Part shown: piece after piece, positions 13,201 through 25,200 of the stretch
Position numbering within the stretch: position 1 is the stretch's first letter
Layout: each line of letters starts with the position of its first letter
NCBI GenBank assembly: GCA_964034945.1
Contig: OZ035960.1
Span: 85,064,148 to 85,128,147, forward strand
Direction of reading: 5' to 3'
Length of the DNA: 64,000 nt
Source: Chrysopilus asiliformis
Taxonomy: Eukaryota; Arthropoda; Insecta; Diptera; Rhagionidae
Program-made: the position numbers and the translations under genes
Notes under the pieces: generated by a model
Databases searched by the model: none
What the model saw: only the letters and a program-made list of their open reading frames with translations
What the model was told of the DNA's origin: nothing

Positions 13201-16200
13201 CCAATGTACGTTGAATTTTTGTCAACCATGGGGTTACAGGGTGAGGCATATATGCTGGCGCAGACAGCTAACATCAAAACATTCGAAGAATTCGAAAAAC
13301 TGATGATTACGACATACATGCCATCAAAATTACCCATGGAGCTAAGGGATGAATTAAGGCAATGTCGCCAAGTTCAGGGGGAAAGTGTACAGGATTTCGG
13401 GAGAAAGGTCCTGGATAAGCTTAACGAATGCAAACAGTCAGCGGCAGCTAAATATTCCGGAACCCTAGAGGCATTTATATCAGAATTTGAGCAAATAGCT
13501 CTAAGAACCTTCAAGTTAGGACTTCGGAATCCACTTTTGAAACAGTACGCTCACACACAAGAGGTAGATCTGAAAAAATTGATTACGAAGGTTGCGGAAA
13601 TTGATAAGTTCGAAGAGTCAGCCATAAATGACTATAAGCTGACTAACGATACCCGTACTTATCAACCGAATCCTTACGAACCTAGAAGCTTTCCAAATTT
13701 TCAACAAAACAGAAACTCTAACATTGTTCCTCAGCAACCTAGACTGGTCAACGGGAATTCTGAAAGAGTATGTTACAGATGTGGGACGTTAGGACATATG
13801 CAACGAAATTGTCCCAACAACAAAAAACCTACTCAATCAAATCCTAACGTGATATGTTCATTATGTAATAAGCGCGGTCATATTCGCCAGGATTGTAGGA
13901 AGGGAAATGTAAGAACAACAAGAGTGGAGCAATGCGAGTTCTGCCTACGAGCAGATCATACAATTTCTGAATGTTACGCACACTCGGTATGGGTGAATAA
14001 GCACGGTTCGGGCACCGATTCGGGAAACGGCTCAATGGTGGCCGGAAACACCTCGACGAGCCACTAAAGTCCTCTAACTTGGGGTGCAATCAGCGTTCAG
14101 GACTAAAGCCGCTCTCGACTCCTATGATAAGCCTACCATTAGATATACTTAAAAAGGGGGTCGCAGAGTTTCTAATAGACACCGGAGCTGAAGTTAATCT
14201 GCTAAAAAAGAACACATTGAGGGAAGATATAGAAATAAGAGAAGATAAAAACATGATAATTAGTGGGATGTACAGCAAGGGAAAAACTCTTGGGAGCTGT
14301 ATAGGTCATTTTAACATCGGGGAAGGGATCAAGGGAGAATTCCAGGTAATTGATGATTACGAAAACATTCCAGGAGATGGCGTTTTGGGAAATCGTTTTC
14401 TGTCGACACATACGAATATATACGGGCCAGACAGATACGTAGTTTTCCCTAAACAAAGCGTCCAGTTTCCCATAGGGGATCCTAGTATTCTAGAAACTGC
14501 TCGCGGCATCAAGGGAGTGAAGGGAAGCAACCAAAAGAATCCCCAGAAAACGTTGAATGATTCAGTTTTTCGGGCCTTGAACAAAAGTTCAGGAACTGTA
14601 GCCTTGCACCCCGAGGGGAATGCAAAAACTACAGACAAAAATCTGAGTCCACAACGCTGTACCCAACAGAATCCCCAGAATACGATGAAAGATTCAGTTT
14701 TTCGGGCCTTGAACAAAAGTTCAGGAACTGTAGCCTTGCACCCTGAGGGGAATGCAAAAACTACAGACAAAAATCTGAATCCACCACGTTTAAATATCTC
14801 AAAGCAGAGAGAAATACAGTCCTATAACCATATCGCATTGGAACATACATTCAGGGGTAACACTTACGCAACGCCGGACTACAGCTACGGGGTTCAACAA
14901 CACCCGACGTTCTGCGCGAATGTTCCTAGAAATCCTGAAGGGGCCAGTTCAAAACAATTCAGGCAAGGTGTAGAAACGTTTGGCCAAGGGACAAGGGAAT
15001 TCGTGAAAACTGAATCAAATTTCTCAGAGACAACGAGGTCAGGTCAAGTTAAAAAGGTGATAATTTCTAGAAGAAGCCAAGTGGTGGTAAAATGGCCATA
15101 TGAAGGCAATGGTGAAATTATATGTTTCAGAAAGGAACTGAAAAAGGGAATTTATCTAGCTAACTCCCTTTCGGTGGTAGAAAATAATGAAATTGTAGTT
15201 AGTATTATGAATACGACTGAGAAAGACGAAACCCTGGATTGTACAGACATTGACGTGGAACCCAAACAAAATTGGAAAATAATAGAGGACTTAGAAATCG
15301 GGGATGCAAGCTGGGAAGAAAGCAACGTTAGAATAACACGAACGGAGCGGAATAGTAGGGTGGAAAACATTATAGAGAAATTGAAACTTCAAGCGGAATA
15401 TAATTTGGAAGAAAGAGAAGCATTAAAACATATGATCTCAGAATTTCACGACGTGTTCCATCTGCCCGGAGACAAGCTAACCTGCACCCAAGCACAAGTG
15501 CATCACATACCCACCAAAAAGGATCATCCACCAATAAATACAAAGAATTATCGATTGCCGGAGTCCCACAGAAAAGTTATACAACAACAGGTGGCTGAAA
15601 TGCTAGACAACGATGTCATCGAGCCCAGCAAAAGCCCATGGAACTCGCCATTATTAGTAGTTCCAAAAAAATCTGGACCAGACGGTGAAAAGCGTTGGCG
15701 GGTAGTGGTAGACTATCGCAAGGTCAACGAGATAACTATTGGTTGCTCATATCCTCTCCCGAGAATTGAGGATATCCTGGACCAATTAGGACATTCGCGG
15801 TATTTTTCAACACTCGATTTGGTAAGTGGTTATCACCAAGTCCTAATTGCCGAACAAGATCGGCCTAAAACGGCGTTTAGTACTGCCTACGGGCACTATC
15901 AGTTCAAGCGCATGCCCTTCGGGCTCTCGGGAAGTCCTGCCACGTTTCAGAGCCTCATGAACGTAGTCCTGACGGGTTTACAAGGTTGGGAATGTTTTGT
16001 CTATTTGGACGACATTGTTGTATACGGGAGCAATCTAGAAGATCATAACAGGAAACTTAGACTTGTATTCCTAAGATTGCGAGAGTTCAACCTTAAATTA
16101 CAAATAGAAAAGTGTAAGTTTTTAAGGACGGAAATCATCTACTTGGGCCACAAATGTTCGGCCGAAGGGGCACATCCGGACCCCGACAAAGTAGTATGTG

Positions 16201-19200
16201 TTCAAAATTTCCCACGACCAAATACCCTACGACGTTTACAATCCTTTCTAGGTTTGGCCAATTATTATCGGAAATTCATTCCCGAGTTTTCGAAGATAGC
16301 CGAACCGCTTAATAAATTATTGCGGAAGGGCACTCCGTTTATATGGCGTGATAATTGTGAAACGGCATTTCAGAGGCTGAAACAAGCTTTAGTTGAACCG
16401 CCGTTACTGATATATCCCGATTTCAGCAAAACCTTTATACTTACCACTGACGCGAGTGGTGAGGCGCTAGGTGCTGTGTTGTCCCAAGAGCAGGGGGGTT
16501 CAGAAAGGCCAGTAGCATACGCCAGCCGTACGCTGAGCCCAACGGAAAGACGATACTCCACAATAGAGCGGGAGTTATTAGCAATTTACTGGGCAGCGAA
16601 AAATTTTCGGTGCTATGTGTACGGACGCCACTTTTTAGTTCGAACCGACCATAAGCCTCTTATTGGACAATGCAAACTACAAGATCCCACGTCTAGAATA
16701 ATTAAATTGCGCCACAAGTTATCAGAATACGACTACAAAATCGAATACAAGAAAGGAAAACACAATCAGTGTGCAGACGCCCTCAGTCGTATAAACTCAC
16801 AAGAACTCGAATTGGAAGGGCCGATCAGAGGAAATATTAGGACAATTGAGGATGTCCGCCGTTTGGTAGCGCAACTGAAAAAAGATTTTGAAGAAGCACA
16901 ATCAAATTGTTTCGTGCTAACTAGACGACAGGCTAAAGCTCATCAGGACCAAGCCATCAGTTCCGGAGAAAACACGGAGAATCCAGGAAATCCGAAGACG
17001 ACAAATGAAAGTATCGATAGGGTAAAAACAGAAACGGTAATTAAATTGGTAGATTCACAACAGATTCAAGAAATATTGAGAGCGTATCATGACGCTCCAT
17101 TGGGCGGTCACCAAGGTATGTACAAAACCTACCGAAGTATACGACGTAAGTACAAATGGAAGGGAATGGTCAATGATATAAGAAGGCATATTAAAAGGTG
17201 TGAAAGTTGCCAAAAAAATAAAACAGGTATCACACATACAATGCCCATGGTTATATCTACAACTTCGACTAGACCATTTGATCGCGTCTCATTAGATATC
17301 GTCGGACCCTTAGAAGAAACTACAGAAGGGGATAAGTACATTCTAACCTTTCAGGATGACCTCAGCCGTTTCACCGACTGTTACGCCCTACAGGATGTCG
17401 AAGCGAATACGGTAGCTCGTATCTTCTTCGAACAGATTATTAGCCGCTACGGCATTCCAACATCCTTACTTACCGATCAAGGATCAAATTTCCTGAGCGA
17501 AATTTTCAAGCAAACTTGCAAACTTCTGAAGATTAAAAAGCTACAAACAACAGCTTACCACCCACAGAGCAACGGGGCATTGGAAAGAAGTCACAAACCC
17601 TTAGTAGAATACCTAAGGAGTTTTGTTGACAAGAACCCGCGAACATGGAACCAGCACCTCCGCCAGGCCATGTTCGTTCACAATACTACTATTCATCGAA
17701 GCACAGGGTTCACGCCAATGGAAATTCTTTACGGGTTCACTCCAGACATTCCTACGGAATTGAAACGGGAGCCAGAACCTGTTTATAATTACGAAAACTA
17801 TGTTTTCGACCTGAGAGAAAAGTTGCAAAAGAGCTATAAAATCGCTAAGGAAAATCTGGTTGATAGTAAGGGCGTGAACAAGAAGAATTTTGATAAAAAT
17901 GTGAATCCCGTAAGTTTTCACATTGGTGACAAAATTCTTCTTAAGAACCCCGCTAAAAGAGGGAAGCTCAGTCAAATTTGGTTAGGACCTTATCGAATTA
18001 TAGAGGTACCGACACCTGTCAATTCCGTAATTCAAATAGGGAAACGAAGGAGACGGGTCCATAACAATAGACTTAAGTTGTACCATGAATAAAAAAAGGG
18101 GGGAAAATCCTCATTAATTAAGTCACACATTTAGCTTAAGACAAAAATATTTCACTTTTTAATGATTTTTTAATTAACAGGAATATTAATAAAATTCGTT
18201 GCCACCACGCCTCCAGAAAATTTGTACACAATCCAAAGGCTAAATGAATCAGTGGTATTTTTCGAAGACCTAGGAAACGCGCTGATCTACAAGGACTCTT
18301 GGGTTGTATGGACCCGAGTAAACAATGAAAACTGGGAAACGTTACTTCAAAGTATCGAAGAATTTGAAAACGTCACAGAAAAAATTTGTAAAGATGACTT
18401 GAAACTCGGTGGGTTGATCTGCACCTATTGGGAAAAGGATTACAAGGTCAAAATAGAGGGAATACGGACCAAGGGATTGGAACTGGATTTTGCCTTTGAC
18501 AAAAAGCTCCCTGGGAAAAAGCGCAGAGGGTTAGTTAATCTTGTGGGTTGGGCTTCGAAACAGTTATTCGGAACAATGGATGCGTACGACTCGGAAGATA
18601 TATTTAGCCGATTGAACACCTTAGAAAGTCATGACGGTCAATATCTTGACCTTATGTCTCATCAAACAACTTTGATGAAGTCAACTTTTGATCAAATGGC
18701 TAAGACATATGAGACCCTAACCAATGATCAAGAAATTTTAAAAAATAGAACAGATGCGCTTTTCCAACTAATTCAGGAATCTAACCGGGAGGGCTTAATT
18801 TATAGAGGGGATGTACTAAGGCAAACGGAATTGTGGAGTGAGTTCTTGGAATTCACGGCCCACATTAACAGTTGCTTAAATTTTTTGAACCAACGCCAAA
18901 CCGACTTGTTTGCAATACTGTCCGCTGCCCAGTCGGGTAACATGCATCCCTTAATGATACCTCCCTCCGAACTCCTGGCTTTTTATAAAAAATTGCATGT
19001 TCGCCTTAACAGACCCGAAATAACAAACGACATAGCTGTGATAACGAAGTTAATCAGCGTCAACTCAATATTCGTCAATAATTCTCTTCTTTTGAAGTTA
19101 AATGTCCCAATCCCAGAACCACAGGTCTATCAATTACAAAAAATATATACACTTCCTTTTGAAACCGATAATAACCTATCATTTAGGATTGACGTTCCAT

Positions 19201-22200
19201 ATACCATGCTACTAGGCCGAAAAGAAAAACAGCAACTAATCCCTTTTACGGAGAATGAATTTGATAAACATTGCAAGGAAATACCGACTAACACCGAAAG
19301 CTCCATTTTTGGGTGCCAACAATTTCGACCAACAATTCTTGGGGCAGGAAACAGTTCCTGCATCCAAGCCCTATGGTACGGAAAAAGCTATATCGAAACA
19401 TGTGAACTAAAAGTTATTCGTCAAAAAAGAAATGTCATAGCTCGACTACATCAAGGTAACACATGGTTTTTCTCGCTACCTATACCTAAACGGTTAGAAG
19501 TGTGGGGAGCAAACGGAAAACATACTGAAGTGTTGTCAAATCAAGGGATACTAACCCTAACTAACGCCTTAACGGCGACCCTAGACAACCTTGAACTACC
19601 CAGCGATAACACTAAGGTCACAGATTATTCGTTGCAGTTTAACAACAACTTACACGAAATAATTCAGGTCTTAAACTTAACTCGTTTAACTCCTAGTAGT
19701 ATCGAAACTTCGAAAAAAATCGAACCACCACAGGTAATTTCACATCATGATTTTAGCGCCCAATTTAAAAGGGGGGCCCAAAGTCTAGATGAATTCCTAA
19801 AGGAAATCAATGACGTTCAGGACCAACGAAAAAGAGAACATCATCTTATAACGATATCCTGGCATACTTACGTCATTGGAGCAACGCTTATCATAATAAT
19901 TACAATCTGGATAATTATTAAAGTAAAAAAGTGCCGGGGGAGACGGCAAAAACAGGAAAGAGTACAAGTTCAGATTGAAATGACAGACATCAAAAATAGC
20001 GTTCCCATTAAAAGAATGACTCCCACGTCAGACTCGGAAGTTATGGGGGACCAACCAAGAGGCCAGATGAAAGAAGCACCATTAACCACGGTACAGAGTG
20101 GTTTTCCTAGATTGAAAACCTATTTTAACGAATAATCGTATTTTTTCATTTCAGTAATATAATCGCCAGGAATTGGATAACAAAGATAAGAATTCTAGAA
20201 CAAATGTCATAAAAAAAAAACATTGAAATGACATGCGTTGTTTGGTTAAGATTCATAACTATACAGTATATTCGGCACATTTTAAAAAAAAATGCCGATG
20301 TTTCTTATCTTTATTAATCTAATCCTTGTGATTGCTGTTGACAATAGAATATATAAATATATTAAAAAAATAATCTCTTATAGTAAGTCGCATTTTACTA
20401 TAAGATATAAAAAAAAAAATATTCAAAAACTGTTAAAAAAAAAAGTTTTTTTTGGAAAATACAAATTGTTTAAATAAATTTACTTCATAAATTTACTGCA
20501 CATATAGCAAATGCAAAAATAAGGAGAAAAACATTGTACAACTAACTAAAAAATTGCAACAAAAAATTACATTCAGAAAAAGCATAATCTAAATAACTAC
20601 ATTAATTAAGATAAAAAATACTGTAAGTAGATAGGAATTTAAATCATAATCATTAAGCAATTTACATTTTAAATTTTAAACCTACTTTTATAAAAAAAAA
20701 AACATTGAAAACACAAAAAAAAAAAAGTAATAAATAAGTCAATTTCAATAGATATTAACAAGAGAAATTATTTACTTAAATTAAAAAAAAAAAAAATAAT
20801 AAGATAAACAAAAAAAAATGGTTGAAATGAAATCCGTTATAACGGAGGGAAACATCAACAAAAAAAAAATAATATAGAAAATAAAATTGTAATTGTTATG
20901 ATTGTTAAGGTTTTATAATTAGGCACGTTCGCGCTCACTTCGACTACAACCCACGAATCATCTGTATATTCCACGCAGAAAGCTAAGCATAAGTTTCCAG
21001 AAGGGATTTGTGCTGCACATGATCTCCCGAGACAACCCGAATGGATGACTGGCGCACCGCAAGATCAACGTTAACCGGACTGATACCATGTCACCCGTTT
21101 TAGCATCAGAGGGAGACGATCAAATTAGCCACTGAATTGTAGGCGGAAAGAACCAGCAAGAGTGCGAATTTGCAAGAAGAAGAAGAAGGCCAGCTCTGAA
21201 GCGAGATATCCACCTTATGCCACAACCGTTACTGATGAATCCAACCCGGAAGAAATTTTGAACTACGAGGAGTTCGCACTTTTATCAACGTGCCGAACAC
21301 CGAGGCCAATCGTCGTCACTGGGCCACCGAGGAAACTAGCCGTCATGAGCTGCGTCAGTGACTGATGTCCAATTCAGTACATTTAGCAGCTGCCATACCA
21401 CACACATCTCGAACCTGTCGGGATGGCAATATTCCTGGACAGGATTACCATCTCAACACAAGGGCTCAATTCGAAACTGATAATTTGGTACAGAAATTTG
21501 TCGAGCACGACGAATAGGGGAAGGCCTATTACGGAACATCAATTGAAGCAATCGTCGCAGGCGGAAAGATTTGTGTTTTGAACTTACACCCGCAGAGTCT
21601 AAAATTGATGGGTCATCCGACTTAAGGCCTTACGTAGTTCCGGTAGTTCCAGCTAGTTTCAAACAACTTCGACAGAAAGAAGATCTGAAATTGTTAGGTC
21701 ATCCGACTTAAATTCTTACGTTGTTCCAGTAGCTCCATCTAGTGTGGAACAACTTCTGCAGAAAGAATATCTTCAACGGGGAAGCCTTTAAGGAAAAACA
21801 ACTGAATGATATAATAAGATTTGGCATTTGCATAAAAATGAATGCAACTTAGTAGCATTCGGAAAAACATGATTTGTAAAATTTTCTGATATTTTGTCAT
21901 TGTTAGTTGAACCGTATAACAGGATATATTCCAAATTGTTCCAAATATTTGTAATATATAACGAAAATATAACAAAAAAACAATTACTTAAGAATAGACC
22001 ACTTGTAAACCTGTGGGAATTTTCTTCTCTTTAAACTAGTTCACCGGGGAACTAGTTTTTGAAAAAAAGCGGGGAGGAATGTCGTGGCCAATTCCCATAA
22101 TCATACATGGGAAATGTCTGCATAGTTGCTGAATAATCAAATAATCAGCACATGCAGACATCGCACCTGTAGCGCTGGCCTCGACACCCGAAACCTGCAG

Positions 22201-25200
22201 ACGCAACACGATCGCGTAAGAGTTGAAGATTCTTACAGGTGGGAACCAAAATCAGGGTAGTAATTTTGGTTCCAAGCCGACGAGCAGAATGTTGTAAGAC
22301 GTTAAGCAAGAAGGTGTTTAGACTGACAAATAAAGAAAGTAAAACAGATACGCGTTGTTTTTATTAAAAGATCTCGGAGAAAACACGACACCCTAAACAT
22401 GGATGGTTGCCGATAAAAAAATACATGTCTCTTAATTTCTTAGGCCGATGTTTTCAGATTTCAACAAAAAAAGATCCTTTTTTTTGCAAAATATTGAAGT
22501 GGAGAAGCATTTTTCCGAAGCAACACAAACACATCAATTATTTCTTTACATATAATATCATTATTGTCATTCATCCTTTCCATTACTCCTCAACATTGTG
22601 AAATTATATGTGGAAGAGAAATTAAATAGAACGTCATATTTTTCGAGAACAAATAAACAAAAACAGATACCAAGTAAAACAGGTAAAACCACTATTCCAA
22701 GACAGTTGGTCAATGACATTTTGAATATGGATTCAACATACCCCTGGGATCGGTTAATTTCTCATCTACAGAATTAGATAAAAAGTATCTATATATAGTA
22801 GATTTTGTGCACAAATTGCTCTGATTGCATATGTAAGTTTCATCAAGATCTGCAAATTATACCCCGTGAGGTTCACTTGTGTGTGTGCTGGCAAGAACCT
22901 GACTGCAGTCGAATAGAGTATTTATTATTCATATTGCTCAATGGCTGCTTCCTTAATATTTCCGCCATTTTGTGTTTTCTGGGGTTCGAAAAAGGGTTTT
23001 AAGACCCCCCACGATGGCTAACTTAGGGTAACTAATTTATAAGACATGGCGCCTGGCAATTCTGTTTTTTATTTTCTATATGAGAATCATATAGGAGTGT
23101 CTAAAATTTAGTATATTCTTTGCAATGCATCGAACTGATCGTCTGAAACAAAAATAATTACTTCAGGATGTTTGGTATGACAAAAGATTTTGATTTCTGC
23201 TTGTCCGTCCGTCTGTCCATCTGTTTGTTCGTCCATCCGTGAATACTATAACTTTCGAAAGGATTAAGTTAGATACTTGAAATCAGAGAACAAATAATCT
23301 AGAGAATAAACTCTTAGAACAAATTTTTGACAAATTTCCTCTTCGAAGGGGGGGAAAATGTTCCTATCATTCACTAGCTACGGCCTAAAAGTTAATTACT
23401 TCTAGACTAGGGAGCACGAAGCAGAGAGAATCATTTTCGTCGTATCTATTCAATGAGATGGAGGAATCGAATGGATAATTTTTTCCGTGTTACATCGGAT
23501 TCTCTTACTTCATCTCACAGTGGAAAAATTTTCTCTAAAAATTTGTTCTAAGAAATTATTCTCTAGATTATTTGTTCTTTGTTTGAAATTATGTATAGCT
23601 GCGTTTCTCGTAAATCCGCACGCAGGATTCTTGAATGGGCAAAATCAGACCATTTCCTTACCCCTTCGGGGAAGGAATGGTCCGAAAACGGTTACGCGTA
23701 TTGAAAAATTTATAAGGGCAAAATTTATTTAGAATAGAATTATTTTACATAACTCATCCACACATCAAAAACCATTTTAACAAATCCTTCCTTTCTGCCC
23801 CATACAAATGGAATATTTACTTTTTCCTGTTTTCTCGAAAACGGTGCATCGTATTAGAAAATTTATAAAGACAAATTGTGTCCAATCCAATCGAAACACT
23901 CCTTCCCCTTTCTCCCATACAAAAGAATTTTTAAAATAAATATTTTGTCTGTCATCACATAGAGTATTGGACGATTGACCCATGGCAATTACAGCTTCTC
24001 TTATGTTTGTTATATGTGCGTATATATTCCGAAGTTACGTAAGTATACTCGTAAAACTTCATAGTCAAAATTCTAAAAATTAGCAGATAAATAACATTAA
24101 AATTTCAAAATATTCCAAATATTTGTATTCTTAAATGATTTTTCTGCGTTTAGCCTTGTTAAAAATTACTTTTAACTTGTATATCATTTCACTTTCATAA
24201 GGTCTAAAAGAATTTCTGTTGAAAATTTATATCCCCAACACAATTAGATTATTAATTATAGATAAAATATTTTATTAATGAAAATTCCACTACGAAAAAT
24301 GATAAATTTTAGAGCTGTTTCTCATTGCTTGGATAAAATAAACAAGTTGGATACAAACATCAATCAAAATTACTTTGGAAATGGCGAGAATAATAAACAA
24401 CGTTAGGTACTAACAAATAATAAGAGTTAAGACTAAGGATACTGAAAGATATTACTTTGGCAATTATTAAACACTTAATTTCTTTCTCGTCATGCTTCCG
24501 TCATATGATGTTTTCAACAGAAGCTTACGGAACGTGTAAAATTAAAAGAAAAAATAATAAATGAAAAATATTACCATAAGTAAGGACCGTACGCGTATAT
24601 ATAACATATATGGCTATTGCTCAACATCATTTGTTTGGCTTGTCAAATTTAATAACGCATTTTGTTCCACATAATGCTGTATTTTATGGTAAAAATAATA
24701 CTACTTCTAAATTCAAAACTATTTTCAGTTGCATAACATTTCAGCAGTGTTTAAAAATTTCTTAATACGTTGATTGCTCGTACTTTGTGAATGCAAGCCA
24801 GGAAATTAAGTAGTACAAAGATTATAATATCGAAGAAGAAAATCCTTTTTTGTAATGCTGGAACATATAATGGCAGAAATAATAACATCTTTACATTGAG
24901 AAAGAAAAAAAAGCATTGGTTATTGTCTTTGTTATAAATTTTCAAAAAAATAAGAATGAACAGCGAAATGAAAAATGTTAGTTTAAAAGAAATGAAAATT
25001 GTTAACGATGAAATATTTCTATCAAGAGGAAAATAACCCAAAAGAATTGTATGAGGAAAAATGGGATTCTCATATGGATTCTTATTCAGAAACCAAGTCA
25101 AAAACATTTCTGGAAAAGGAGAAAAAAACATTCCGCTGTCCTAACAATGAGCCGCTTTTTCTGTCTTTTACCACTCCCTTTAGTGATTTCTACATCTTGT

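Larger units (their letters stand above)
11511..22390 (+). mobile_element. complete env-bearing Ty3/gypsy LTR retrotransposon
   Basis: 10,880 bp with two 311-bp LTRs that read identically by eye, a CCCT target duplication, PBS, PPT, gag, pol (PR-RT-RNaseH-IN order, which defines Ty3/gypsy) and env. All three frames are open, with no stops or frameshifts other than the programmed gag/pol shift. It lies in neuroligin intron 2, sense to the gene. Gene order and the fusion-type env match errantivirus-like elements, but three Gag zinc knuckles and a non-TATA target are atypical of classical gypsy. The identical LTRs imply a recent insertion. Confidence 0.95.

Noticed and set aside
21162..21365. 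67-codon frame after env as an accessory gene
   Set aside because: No recognisable motif, no conserved start context, and it lies next to a tandem repeat whose period would break coding.
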